A DNA stretch of 64,000 nucleotides from Azadirachta indica (Eukaryota > Streptophyta > Magnoliopsida > Sapindales > Meliaceae). The stretch covers positions 19,562,504 through 19,626,503 of the forward strand of contig CM040442.1 of NCBI GenBank assembly GCA_022749755.1. The letters run 5' to 3'. Position numbers and translations under genes: made by a program. Numbering within the stretch: position 1 is the first letter of the stretch; every line of letters begins with the position of its first letter. The notes below the pieces were generated by a model. That model was not told the origin of the DNA. It ran no database searches and was given only the letters and a program-made list of their open reading frames with translations. Below are positions 22,008 to 33,913 of the stretch, piece after piece.

Positions 22008-22922
22008 ATGGGCAGTGTGAAAATAAGGGAAGTTTGGAGTTCTAATCTTGATGAAGAAATATTCTTGTTCGCCCAGTGTTTGAACAGATTCAATTTTCTG
22101 TCTGTCGACACTGAATTTCCGGGTTTCCTCCGAAATACACCAAGAAATGCGCCAGAGGCGGTGCGCTATGAGGACCTGAAGTTCAATGTCGATCAGATGA
22201 AGATTATCCAACTGGGTGTTACTCTTTCTGACGTTAATGGGAACATCTGTTCTACGTGGGAGTTTAATTTCTCTGATTTTGATATGAAGAAAGACCCACA
22301 TTTTGAAGCATCAATCGATCTGTTAACCAGTAACGGCCTGGATTTTGAGAAGATGAGGAGAGATGGAATTGACGGCCGCGTGTTTGTGGGTAGGTTTTTG
22401 GAGATTTTATCAAGAAGTAGAAATTTGAAGTGGGTAACTTTTCATGGGTTGTATGATTTGGCTTACATGCTTAAACTCTTGAATCAGAATGTGTTGCCAA
22501 CAAATGTTTTTGATTTTGTTAAGTTGGCTTCTGGGTATTTCGAAAGTGTCTATGACATCAAGTTTATGGCGAGGTTCTGTGAGGGGTTGATGGGAGGTGA
22601 AATTGGGTTGAGCAGATTGGCCAAGATTTTGAATCTGGAGAGATGTGGTGATGCACATAATGCTGGTTCAGATAGTCTATTGACAGCCTCTGTGTTTGCA
22701 CAAATGAGGAAGCTTTATCGGATTCAGGATCGCTTTGTTTTGGGGTTTTTGTATGGGATTAGTGCCAGAATTCTGACATTTCGCCGGAAGATTATGGTGC
22801 CACCATATTGTCAGCCTTACATTCGTTCCCCGGTCTGCCCTACGTTTGTCCACTATGGAAGACCACTGCTTCAGCAACCCCATTACTGTGTTCCTGTGCA
22901 GTTAGCTAGAATACCGTATTGA
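22008..22922 (+). CDS. CAF1: CCR4-associated factor 1 (CAF1/POP2) mRNA deadenylase
   Basis: A 304-residue intronless ORF, as usual for plant CAF1 genes. The protein is the DEDD-type 3'-5' exoribonuclease of the CCR4-NOT complex, which shortens mRNA poly(A) tails. The catalytic residues are all present: D34 and E36 in VDTEFPGF, D150 in FHGLYDLAYML, and H217/D222 in HNAGSDSLLTA. Other family landmarks are IIQLGVTLSD (66-75), YDIKFMARFC (182-191) and LSRLAKILNLER (201-212). The C-terminal tail, about 265-304, is rich in Pro and Tyr and is variable in this family. The ATG at 22008 fits the family start (IREVW...). The copy-B version carries two frameshifts. Confidence 0.96.
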   Translation: MGSVKIREVWSSNLDEEIFLFAQCLNRFNFLSVDTEFPGFLRNTPRNAPEAVRYEDLKFNVDQMKIIQLGVTLSDVNGNICSTWEFNFSDFDMKKDPHFEASIDLLTSNGLDFEKMRRDGIDGRVFVGRFLEILSRSRNLKWVTFHGLYDLAYMLKLLNQNVLPTNVFDFVKLASGYFESVYDIKFMARFCEGLMGGEIGLSRLAKILNLERCGDAHNAGSDSLLTASVFAQMRKLYRIQDRFVLGFLYGISARILTFRRKIMVPPYCQPYIRSPVCPTFVHYGRPLLQQPHYCVPVQLARIPY

Positions 22923-23290
22923 TTTTTTTTTGTAGATGAAAAGCTCCATTCTCGAGCTATATTCTTTAATTCTTTTGTAATGTTGATTGAATTGTATATA
23001 TGACAGCAGCAAAGTATCTTTTACGAATCCTTCAAATTTTTTTCACATATATATAATGAAAAAAATATGTAGAAAACAATTGCATTTCAGAGAATTGTGA
23101 TAAAAGAGAATAATTCTATATTTCTTAATTATATGATATATATATATATATATATGGGTATAAAAACCAAGCGATTACAATATTTTTTGTTAGCCATAAC
23201 TTTTTAAATGAGCATTATATCTTACAGCAATGTTGGATACTGGAGGGAATCATTCGAACAGTTGAATAATGCCCGATATGTATCACACTT
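22923..23290. other. Convergent intergenic region between CAF1 and the APRT-like gene
   Basis: Contains the 3' UTRs of two convergent genes and a (TA)n tract at about 23135-23154 that is shorter in copy B. No separate gene seen. Confidence 0.7.
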
Positions 23291-25158
23291 TTATAGCCGA
23301 GCCTCAATAAGTACAAGGGCTTTGCGTTTAGTTTGGATTATCCCTGCAAAAGTGCAAGCATCCGATTAGGCTGGCACAATGAGCTTATCCTGAGAAGGAA
23401 TAATACTGCACTAGGTAATGTGAGGAGAACAATCAGGGATTCATTGAATCAAAACCAAAGATGATTTGAGGCCGATAGTAACAAGATCAGCGTTATGGTG
23501 CTACAGCGTTTTGAAGTACAAAGACTGTGCAATGCAAATGTGCATTACAAGAAAGTAGAAGCAGAAGAAGCTAAAACCTTTTGGTGTAGGGATTCCACTA
23601 GTTTTTGAGATTAAATAGATGAAAAGACATGCATATATCAAAGTTCACTAAGCATTACCTGGAGCTTGGGCACCCTAACAACGCAAGCACACTCAACAAC
23701 TCCAGCTCCAGCGCGTTCTAGTTAACAACAATTGCAAACATATATAGTTTTAGTTAGAACAGCAGTGTAAAATAAAATGACTAGAGATAAAAAAAAAGTT
23801 ATGCAGGACCTCTGGACCTTACCTAACAGCCTTACTGCTGCACAGAGTGTGCCACCTGTAGCCACCAACTCATCAACGACTAAAGCGCGATCTCCAGAAT
23901 GAACGGCTCCAACATGCATTTCTAAGCTATCAGTTCCATATTCGAGTGTGTATTCTTCAGAGATGACTTCTCCTATATATTGAAATATAGAAAGCTTTAG
24001 TTCATGTCATGGAAACTTAATATTAATAATAATCACTTTGAATCTATTTCGAGGCACAAAGAAGATTTTGAACCACAGGTAGAAAGAAATACAAAGCCTC
24101 AAAGATAACTCATTTATTTTGTCTCAGTGCATAACAGCTAATTGTCTGCATCATTTCCATGACAAACTTCTCACAGGAAAGACCAGATAAAGTTTGTCCA
24201 ACTGCTTAGAACTCATGTTGAATAGCATACCTGGTAACTTCCGAGGCTTGCGCAAAGGAACAAACTTGGCACCGATGGCCAAGGCAATTGCAGGACCAAA
24301 CAGAAATCCTCTGGCCTCAACTACGACAATGCAATTTGATGAAATACGGATAACAAAAGTACAATTTCATGAGTCAAATGAATTAATAAAATGATCAAAA
24401 AGAGAAGCTGGTAACATAAGCAAGTCACATACAGTTGCATGAGAAATAAAAATGCTTATATAGTCTCTGGTTGGTGAAGTTACAACATGTAGCAATGATA
24501 TTTTACCACTCATCTTCCCACTTATACCTAACATCAAATGATTCAATTTCATAGTTGCTGGCAGATGACCTCTATCCCAAACATATACTCTTTAGCCAAT
24601 AGTTTATTATCAATGTGGTTAACAAAATCCCAGAAACAGAAAAATTAATCCAGTGAACTTATTGTCAACAATAGAAAAAACGAAAAATCTCATCACATTC
24701 ACACCCAGTAGCATTTAACTAATGCATTTCAACTTTATCATCACAAAACTAGTAGAAAATCACAACTTGACATATATTAATTCTGCTACTATGAATTTGA
24801 ACAATAGAAAGTGCAATGAAGAGAGAATACCAGCTACACCAGAAATGCCCATCTCTTTACAACGATCAATGAAGATATCCACGGCATCCTTAAAAGCCTT
24901 GTGATCAAGAAACATAATTCCTAAAACAAAACCCAGAAAAAAGAAACATTTTTTTTTTTCAAAAGCCTTACTTCTAGGAAATAACAAAAAGACTTCCAAA
25001 CATCAAACACCAAACATGCAAATGGCAACACAGGTAAATTTCAAGACAAAGATATAAAAAGCAACTGGTTTTGGAAAGTGAGGAACCACTCTAATGGAGT
25101 CCGATATGGCCTTCAATCTGGGGTATCCCTCCAAACGATTCTCACTTGCAGCAAGCAT
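23291..25158 (-). pseudogene. Adenine phosphoribosyltransferase-like gene, multi-exon, probably defective
   Basis: Six exons resemble plant APRT, which converts adenine and PRPP to AMP. They are 25066-25158 (from M; SIRVVPHFPKP), 24831-24920 (GIMFLDHKAFKDAVDIF), 24231-24320 ([20 protein letters not shown]), 23823-23972 ([12 protein letters not shown] to [15 protein letters not shown]), 23659-23717 (RAGAGVVECACVVRVPKLQ) and 23291-23343 (KALVLIEARL). Three oddities stand out. The conserved QDITTLL between GIMF and LDHKAF is missing (7 residues), and a Gly before VEARGF is gone. The PRPP motif has DE instead of DD. Splice phase is wrong by one base at the first and last junctions (exon 1 would need a non-GT donor). 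Copy B shares all of these. An upstream leader exon may exist, since a ctgcag acceptor precedes the first exon. Confidence 0.82.
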
Positions 25159-25344
25159 TTCTTCTTTCTCTGTTGCTTCAACCTGCAGAATATTTTAGGT
25201 TTTTTTTTCGCACAATCAGCTCTCTTCTGTTTTACTTAAAGATTGAGGCAAAAGACAGGGCGACACCCAAGTAACATAAATAAGGCGAACTCTCAAAACT
25301 AACCTTGGTTGGCAGGAGCAAGAATACCATTAAAGAATTATTTA

Positions 25345-25437
25345 CAGATTTTTTTTTTTTTTTTTTTTGGGTATTATTACCATTATAATGTTATTCACAG
25401 ATCTGGTTCTGTTTTTGGGTATTATTACCATTATAAT
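25345..25437 (+). repeat. Short tandem direct repeat (about 45 bp x 2)
   Basis: tttttgggtattattaccat followed by tataat occurs ending at 25389 and again ending at 25437. Each is preceded by an a-t-c/t-acagat motif. The spacer between acagat and the shared block is poly-T in the first unit and mixed in the second. Conserved in copy B at about 60640-60733. Confidence 0.75.
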
Positions 25438-26371
25438 TTATGATCCCATAATTAGTGAGTTATTTAAAAATTTTCTTCACAAAAAATTAGTAAGTTGAAC
25501 ATCAAGCTAACAATAGCGTACATATTAAACGTAGGGATAATAACAGTTTCGTCCCTGACTGTGGGTGAAATAACAAATTAACAGAGTTTTTCGATGACGT
25601 GTCATCGCACATACCACTACCACAACTGCCTACCGCAGCCACTACCGTGGACTAAATTGTTAAATTAAGAAACTTATCACCTAATTTAGTTTTTTAAAAG
25701 TTTACACATGAAAATGTTATTACCCATTAATTTTATGTACATTATGATTTATATTTATTTAATATCATAAATATATTGTTATATATCAGTAATATATAGA
25801 AAAATTCATTTTTAAAATGCTACTGGGATTTATACTATAATATAGAAATTTCTGAATATCAAAATATATTTCCATAAATTTAATTCTAAAAATTACGTGA
25901 TTAATAGTTCATTGATTGATTAAATTAGTGAATATTTTAAAATAGTACATGTGATTAAATTTCACATTACAATTTTGAAAATAATAATAATAATAATTTA
26001 CATTTTATATAATTAACAAATTATTCTAAAAATTAATCCTTAAAAAAAAGCTTTTCCATATTAAAATTGTCATTATACTAATATAATGCTAGCAAAGTAG
26101 AAGAACATTCCTCGAAACACGTGCGCCGTACCACGAAAGCAACATAAAGTCACCGTTCACGTCACGCGTGTGCACTAGAATAGATAGAGCATAGCATGAT
26201 CATCCGATAATCGGCTTTTAATTCGCAATACGATGATGATTCCCGAATTTCATCCGACGGTAAAGATTTTCTGAAAACGTATTAAATCCGCAATCACTTC
26301 CGTTGTCTCCATGTCAGATCACAACAGATTTGGGCCTGTTGGCAGTAACTTAGGTCCACCAGAAATGTTAT

Positions 26372-26404
26372 GATGTGGGATCTCTTGGCGATGTGGGATC
26401 TCTT
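26372..26404 (+). repeat. Tandem repeat, 18-bp period (gatgtgggatctctt)
   Basis: gatgtgggatctctt starts at 26372 and again at 26390. On the minus strand it makes a repeated KRSHI in a 65-codon open stretch (26294-26491), which I do not regard as a gene. Confidence 0.8.
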
Positions 26405-27249
26405 TTTAAACTTTTGGTACTTTCCAACCGTTTGATCAAATCTCAGTTGCTGGGCCTTTTGATTGAGGAGTCCACAATGATTGGATGACACTTACTGCAT
26501 GAAATTCGGTAGAAGTAAAGTTTGAAATTTATAATTTTTTAATCCTATATTAAATTTCATTATCCGTGTTTTTCTTTTTTAAAAAAAAAAAAAAAAAACA
26601 CTTGATAATTTTCTAAGTTCCAATTTTAGTTAACTTGGGTATTCTTGTATATATATGATATACATGTCTTTTACAATTAAAAATATAAATGAGATTAAAA
26701 AAATAGTTTTCTAGCATATAAGTTTCACATATAAAATTTAAAATATTTTTAATATTTATAATTACAATATTAAACATATTATATTAAAATATTTTTATTT
26801 TCTTCTGACAGATTACAAATTAAAAAAAAAATTGTGACGTAAATAGTACTTATAGTTATTATAATGGATATTTTTACATATCTCCTTTAAAAAATTATAA
26901 AAAATCACAGTTAAATAGAATGTTTGTAAAAATTTACAGGATTCTCTTGCAATGAACTTAGTTGTTTGACTGTAAGTTGACCAATCAAAAAGGTTAAAAA
27001 TTGTAAAATACTCTTAACATAAAAAAGTTTTAATAATCAAATATTTACTTACTCTTATTTTTAATATCATTTATAATCATAATAATAATAATAAAAAAAA
27101 ACCATAATTACCCAACATTATATTTTCCCTTTCCTTATCTAACATCATTATTAGCAAGCTAAACCACAGCAGCCATTAACCTACCAAAGCACCATTACTA
27201 GCAAGGCAAACAAGCAAAACCCAACAACAGTCACCCTATCAATCATGCC

Positions 27250-27990
27250 AAAAAGCGATTGCCTTTGACCAAAATTCAGCTATGGAAGAATGGGTTGATC
27301 CTAATAAGGGAGTTGGCTGTCACATGTTGCCATCTCGGAAGCGGAACAGCCAAAAGCACAAGAGCACAAGAATGCGCAACACATAGAACAAGCATGCACA
27401 AGTTTTGAACACACCTACTTGTTTAATCGAGAGCGCTTATTCGTGAATGAACAGTGCCCACATGATCAGTGAACTGAAAGCAGAATGGGTGAGATGGAAG
27501 GCGCGTAGGCTTGAACAGGGCATGTCGAGAGCATGCCCGACTTCCTACCACAACAACCGAGGTTAAGCATGACAGCAATCCTTGAAAGCAACCATCTTAA
27601 GCATCATTTGGGCTAAGCACACCAACCACAAGGGAGAAGCAAGCTGAACAGTACATGAGGTAGCTTAAAAATCAAGCATGGCTTCCTTAGACTTATGATC
27701 CAATAGGTCCAAATTATAAATAGTGGTGGTAGGTAAGATATTTATGTATTTTATGTAAATATTTGTACATACATTTATCTTACCCATTAATAATGCTTTG
27801 TATAATTAAATCATCATGGCCCTCCATTTGTAAATATATATTGTATAATGTTGTGTAAATGAAAGAAGTAGAACTCATTTTTCTCTTCCCAATTGAAGCA
27901 TCTCACATCTCTTTCTTCTCTATTTTTGCTCCCATTTTGAGCACAAAATCAACACATCTCACTGCCATATTTTACGCACACCTGAACAAA
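27250..27990 (+). mobile_element. Possible solo LTR or LTR fragment
   Basis: A less AT-rich island. TATAAATA at 27715-27722 is followed by about 250 bp that looks like an R-U5 region ending with T- and C-rich sequence near 27960. No primer-binding site, coding domain or partner LTR is seen, so identification rests on composition and layout only. Confidence 0.3.
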
Positions 27991-28088
27991 AATTGATATT
28001 GGGTTAAAAAGGACTTATTTAGATAGTGCACAGCTGCTAGTCTAAGCGCCGCATGTAATCGTAATTTCGTCAAATTTCTAACACGTGA

Positions 28089-28238
28089 GTTGGCAAAGCT
28101 GAAGAACAGGTTGGTGCTATTGATGTGTTGGTGGACTCGAAGAAGGCTACAGTGAGTGCTGGCAAATTTGGGAAAGATGATGCGACTGGTGATGGCAAAC
28201 TGGGAAAGTTTGCGAGTGGGATGTTATATATAAAATAA
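28089..28238 (+). pseudogene. Short coding-like fragment, unknown
   Basis: A 49-codon stretch reads VGKAEEQVGAIDVLVDSKKA, then KFGKDDATGDGKLGKF, ending at TAA. Composition is unlike the flanking AT-rich DNA and looks like a captured exon piece. In copy B one G is missing (near 63490), so the frame is broken. No family is recognised. Confidence 0.25.
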
Positions 28239-28701
28239 ATAAATTAATTAGGTTTATAGTTTACAGTTTATTTATATTTATATTTTATATCTAAAATATA
28301 AAAATATGTAAATAAAATAAAATTAAAATAAGTTTGAAAAGTAAAAAATTAATATAATTTTATAATATTACCCTTCTTCTAATAGTCAATTGACAGTCAA
28401 ACAAATAGCATAATGCCTGGAATTCAAGGATCTGTTTCCCCACTTTAAAGTACAACTACAAACAAAAAGTTAATTTGGTTAATTACGTAAATATTTATTT
28501 ATTTGATAAATAATTATAAAAAGTTCTATAGTTCTCATTTTAGTCAAATAAGTCCTTTAAAAAGTTTATAATTTTTTAATATAATCAATTAACTCCTTCT
28601 TATAATCATATTATTTACAAATTTTCAATTTAATCGATTTTAGAATTTTTAATTCATTTTCTTAATATAAAATTTGCTAAAATAATCAAAAACTAACATA
28701 A

Positions 28702-29912
28702 TTTTAATAATTAGATTTAGAACAATAAATCATGATAAAATACAAATAATTAATTGATGTCACACAAAATAATCAATTTATTAATAAATTAATTTGTTTT
28801 ATTATAATATTATATGCTTAAGAAAATAAATAAATTTTAAAAGATTTTTCTCTTTGGATTTTATTTTTTATTTACCAAACAAAATATTTTTGTGCAACAT
28901 TATCAAAATTAAAAAAAAAAAAACTCTAAGATTGATTTAATACATTTCTCTAATTTTATTAATTCAATTAAATAATTTAATACTAAGTTACTTTTTTCTG
29001 TTTATATAGGTTAATAAAAATATTATAGTAAATGCATCAATCAAATTTTTGATATTTTATTCTAACCTAATTTTTATTAATTGAAATATTTTATATAAAT
29101 TATTTTAATCAAATTGATGGTAATTATCATTTATCTTATATTTAATAATTAATTTAAGAAAAAGTCAAACATTTATTTTTATTATATTATTTTGATGATA
29201 TGTAAAATGGTGATTTCACATATAAGTAATTAATTTAATTGTTATTAAAAAGATAAAAAAAAATGATTTGTGTTATGATATTTGATAGAAGATTAAAAAT
29301 TATAATATATTTTTTTTTTAATAACAAATTAAAATTGATAACTATAGGAGATAATTTTTGTTAAATACTTTAAATATATAATTAAGTCAACAAATTTAAT
29401 ACTTTAAATATGTTTTGGTGATACTTGGAATTTTCATCAATCAACTCTTTATTTTAAAAATTTTATTATATATATAAAATAATTTTTTTTTTAAAATAAT
29501 TCAGATTTAATATTTATAATTACTCATCTATAATCTAAATTATTGACTTACTATTAAATTGTAACAATTATCTATAAAAATTAATTACATTGTTTTAAAT
29601 AGAAAATAATATGTTTAGGCAACTGCAATTGAAGCAATTTTTTGCATCCTTTGGCAACCAGCGCCATGTAGGCATGTGGCCGCGCCGTGACTGCTATGTT
29701 GGATGCAATTTTTGCATGATTTTGGTATTGGCTTAGTGGCATATTTCATAGTAATCCCTAATAATTACATGTCAAATTACTGTAATTGGAAATATATCCA
29801 TGGTTAGTTGCACTTTCATACATATATATATATATATATATAGACACAGACACACATACACATATAATTATTATGTTTCATTTTCTCTTTTTTTAGTATA
29901 ATTAAATAAATA

Positions 29913-29946
<34 letters not shown>

Positions 29947-32421
29947 TAATAATAATAAAAACTGAATTTACATATAAAAATGGTACATAATTTATTTTAT
30001 TTTAAAAATAATATTTTTAGTAATATAAATTAAATATTTATTTTATTTAAATATCTTTTATTTTCATATTATGTTAATAAAATATAAGTGATAGTATAGT
30101 GATAAGTGTGTATATCAACCTTTTGTTAAGTCTTGAGTTAAATTTTTAATACTTACAATAATTTTACTTTATTTTTTAGTCAAACTTGGGGTTAGTGGCC
30201 CGCAACAATCCCTAGTCTAAATTGGGGACATCCCTGACCTGTTGCCAACTCTAGTAACAACTAATGGAGGAGAAACTTGTAAATTTCTATAAATATTCTA
30301 TATAATTATGATTTTTTTTAAATTTTTAGGGAAGATATGTGAAAATACCCTAATTTGAAATTCAAAAGTTAGCTTACATCAATGCCTAAAGTTTAATACT
30401 TGACCTATGAATACTTGTCATTCGTTGGCCTTTGAAAGACGAACCATTGATGATGAAATCAAGGATTTAAGAGAATTTGGCAATACAAATTCGGGAACTT
30501 GGCAAAAAGTGAATTTAAGTTTCAAAAGCAGTTAATTGCTATTGAAAGTGGAAGAGTCCATGTTAGAGTTATTTGTCTTGTTAAATCGAGGCACTGAGAT
30601 TCGAAAGCCTTAGAATAATTTTACAGTAAAGCCTCTCAAACTAAATAGGAGGCCTGACTTCGTGACAACCAATTTAGGCCGATATAATATGCAAAGTTGA
30701 TTTGCTTTAGGGTAATTAGTTTTAATCCAATTTGGATGACACCTATGGAGGGCCCAAGCTCCAAGTAAGTGAGGTCCTGTTTTCCAATAATCCCTAAGAA
30801 CTAAGATAGGGATCGCACACTTAAGTCCACATTATTGTTGGCTAGCCATTACGCAGTCAAAATTAAAGGCCTCATGTAAGCCGAAACCATTATAAAGTGA
30901 CAGCCCAAACCAAATAGCCTACTTTAATTAAAGTACAATTAGATAAGCCTGAGCCAAACGAGGCCCAAGTAAACACATAAGAATCATAATCTTCGTAAAA
31001 TTCAAGAAACCTAACTAGAATAGAATTAAAGTTCATACTAGAGATAGAGGTAGGATACAATAAGGGACAAGAAATAAGAGAGGAATGGGTTCTTTTTGGG
31101 TGCTTTTCTACAATTTAAACAAATTCACTAGCTGGTCATCGGCTGGAAGATCTAGTATCAGCAGCACCATTTCTAATAAATTTTTTGTTATATTATTTTT
31201 AGATTTTAATTATTTAAATATATTTTTTTATAATGAATTAATAAATATTATTTTATAAATATATTGTAAAATAAATAAATCTATAAACTTCATTTTATTT
31301 ACATCTATCACTACATTATTGTTTTTCTTATTTACATATATAAATATGTACATTATTATTATTATTGTATTATAAATATGATATCAAATAAATGATATTA
31401 ATATTATTATTATTTATTTTATTAATGTATATCTTGCAATTGTTTTTACTGGTTACTATTGTAGAGACCTAATTATAAATGGAACATAAAAAATTAATAA
31501 TTTTTAAGTTAATGAGACTTAAAAGTCCAATGGAAAAATACTTGGATAAAAAATTGTCCCTTTCCAACTATGATTGTCCTTTGAAAGCATTGCAATACGC
31601 AAATTTTTATCTTAATTGTTTCCGAAATATTTATTTATTTTACATTTAAATAAATTTTCAATTCCTATACTTAATTTCTCTCTCAAACTAAAGTGCTTTC
31701 GCTACAAACATTTGTTTTTGGCAAGTGGTTTCCTTGAACACAATTTGAATTTTACTTCAATAGTTTTAATACAAACTTATAAATCCAATTATTTTACTTT
31801 GTGATATAATAACTCTCATAAAAAATTTCAAGAAAAAATGTAAAAATACAAAATATTTAACAAAAAAAAATAAAACATATAATGTAAAATTTGGACAAAA
31901 AAAGTGTATATTAGAAATGTATTTTAATCTATCCCTACAATTATAATTAAGAATTCGCAACTCTGTAAATTCATATTTTTATTAATTAGTGTATAGAAAG
32001 CAGGATTGAGTGGTATGTAAACAATAATCTTTCACAAGGCCCAATTGATACTTTTGTCCATGTATATAATTTTGCTATCCCTTCATCTCTTTCATACGCG
32101 CATTCTCCCAAAATTGAAGGCCTAAATTTTCACACTCCATTTCCTTGCATACATCTTCTTTGGTTGTCTTCTTTAATTCTCCTCCAATCTACAACTATTA
32201 TTTGATCATTAAGTAATTATGAAAGCTGCTGTAATCAAGAATGGAAGCTTGATTTGTTGAACCTACAAGATTTCAAGATCAGGAGGTTTCTATTTTGGAG
32301 GCAACCTTTTCAACTTTTCACCTTCTCTAAATTTTGCACAACTCTCTATATATTTTGCATTCTAGCGGATTATAGTGCATTCTCACCCTTCTTGGCGAGA
32401 GTCATTTTGCTCCCATAAATT
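28702..32421. other. Single-copy spacer, AT-rich, no gene seen
   Basis: Begins where the copy-B counterpart leaves the window. Microsatellites: (TA)n at 29821-29841, followed by a CA-rich tract, and (AAT)n at 29917-29960. A less AT-rich stretch at about 30370-31180 resembles non-coding retroelement or LTR sequence but has no diagnostic motif. Open stretches at 31616-31804 (+) and 31766-31960 (-) are AT-driven and unconvincing. Confidence 0.6.
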
Positions 32422-32565
32422 GTGGCATGGGTGAAAATATTCATGTGATTATATACCGTGGCACATGTGAAAATGCCATGTGATCATTTACTGTGGCGCA
32501 TGTAGAAATACTTGTGTGACCATATATCGTGGCACACCATATATCATAACGCGTATGATAAACAT
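32422..32565 (+). repeat. 36-bp tandem repeat (about 4 units)
   Basis: The landmark gtggc[ag] recurs at 32422, 32458, 32493 and 32529 (spacings 36, 35, 36). Each is followed by a catgtgaaaa-like segment and a tgtga[tc]-type block, and the last unit is incomplete. It makes an artificial 97-codon minus-strand open stretch (32441-32734). Confidence 0.75.
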
Positions 32566-33913
32566 GTTCGTATACCATAACATATAAAAGATTAAAAAGT
32601 GCTTTCAATTCTCCATTTGCACCTACAAATGTCTGAACTTGCTTTAAATAATTGATTGCGAATGTATGACCTTCTGGAGTTAGGGAGTAGCGACGTCCAG
32701 GTGCCTCGGTGTGCCAAAACCCACCTCCATGCATATTTAAAGTACCTATTAGCCACGTTTTGCACTAAAATATCTCATGGGGGACCACTCAAAGATAGCA
32801 GACAACTCCTGATTAAGGTAGTAGATAGGCTACCTACCAGCAAGATCTTGTCAGACACTATATAAAAAATATGTAGAGCCCAGATAGGAACCGCATGCCA
32901 GCTGGGACAGATAAGGATGCGCCACTTGTCCACTAATGGATAATGCAATCCCCATAATCAACAAGAGGCTAACATGTGGCTTTTGGACTTAGATATGGTT
33001 TGACTTACTTAGCCTAGTTTGCCACGTGTCATATAGACAAGGGACAACTAAGAACCAATGGTGCGTGTGCATGTCTAAAGGTAAAGGCTAACGTTAGGGC
33101 AAAACTTTTCATCCAATCAAATTCAAGCATTTCTATTTTATATAAAAGCATATTTTTCTAGTTTTGATAATGGACGACTCATTCACTATATTTCTAGGAA
33201 AGAAGGGTTATCTTCCCCAAAAAGATTTTCTCTCTTTTCTCTCATTTGTCCTATGCTTCCACCATGAAACCTCCATGAATGCACAATAAACACATTGTAG
33301 ATAGCTCTGTCTATCCTCTTTGTAGTCTAATATGTTGACCTTTGCCTTATGTTAACCATTTCTTGGGTTTTCCTTCACCACCTTAACATTGTCCATATTT
33401 TTCCTTGCTTTTAGAGGGAGATATCTATGCCTTCACCTTTTTCTCTTTGATTAGATGCTGACTTAAGCACCAAAGAGGGGTGGTAGCTCTAGTTCGATTT
33501 TTGATTTGTTTTATAGAGAGTTCACAGACCACCTCAGTAATATTTTTGGGTTGAGAGTGTTTGGGGACAAATGGAGGTGAGCAGAGCAATTGTATGAGAA
33601 ATGGGCAGTGTACATTTCATCATTCTCAAGGTTCCCTGAGATTCTGTGGGTTGTTGAAAAGATAACTTGAGTTGGGGGTTTGTCAAAGGCAAAATGAGTT
33701 AAATGAGGAAGTTGCATGTGTGAAGTGGAACATTTGTATTTTGACATTCTTGGTAGTTCTAGGTGGTTCCATCATTTGACACAGCTTTGGATTGCATTTC
33801 CCATTTGGGGCAAAGGGCAGCACCTAGTTTGAGCCATTTGACTATCTCGGGTGCACCCATTTTCACCTTAAACGCTGGTGTGAGGCTTGCAAAATCCATG
33901 CATCAACAAATAG
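32566..33913. other. Spacer, unidentified, partly repeat-like
   Basis: Mixed-composition DNA. TATA-like sequence near 33136 (tatataaaagca) and a CACGTG motif near 33022 suggest an old LTR or promoter, but I found no coding domain. A region just before the CHX fragment may hold more degraded CHX sequence that I cannot read. Confidence 0.45.

Larger units (their letters stand above)
25159..27240. other. AT-rich intergenic DNA
   Basis: No gene supported. It holds poly-T/poly-A runs (25350-25368, 26580-26598), which differ in length in copy B, and the small repeats listed separately. At 26119-26175 there is a cluster of ACGT-type motifs (cacgtg, cacgtc, acgcgtg) like plant ABRE/G-box elements, possibly an upstream promoter for the minus-strand APRT-like gene. 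Confidence 0.6.
1..28701 (+). repeat. Copy A of a >28.7 kb direct duplication
   Basis: The whole interval recurs at 34478-64000 in the same orientation and gene order. The first base of the window matches 34478, and 28701 matches about 64000. Alignment by eye is continuous across intergenic DNA, genes and retroelement relics alike. The coordinate offset is 34477 at the start and 35292 at the end. Nearly all of that drift comes from one 737-bp net difference at 11372-11380; the rest is homopolymer and microsatellite length changes. In this copy the metalloproteinase and CAF1 reading frames are intact. Either a recent tandem segmental duplication or a second haplotype joined in the assembly would explain it. 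Confidence 0.97.

Noticed and set aside
22410..22883. Minus-strand open stretches within CAF1
   Set aside because: Antisense shadows of the CAF1 coding sequence.
26294..26491. Minus-strand open stretch with repeated KRSHI
   Set aside because: The repeat comes from an 18-bp DNA tandem repeat; codon use and context do not support a gene.
32422..32565. Possible CRISPR-like array from regular 36-bp spacing
   Set aside because: Units are contiguous degenerate repeats without unique spacers, and the window is plant DNA.
32441..32734. 97-codon minus-strand open stretch
   Set aside because: Generated by the 36-bp tandem repeat, which happens to lack stops in that frame.
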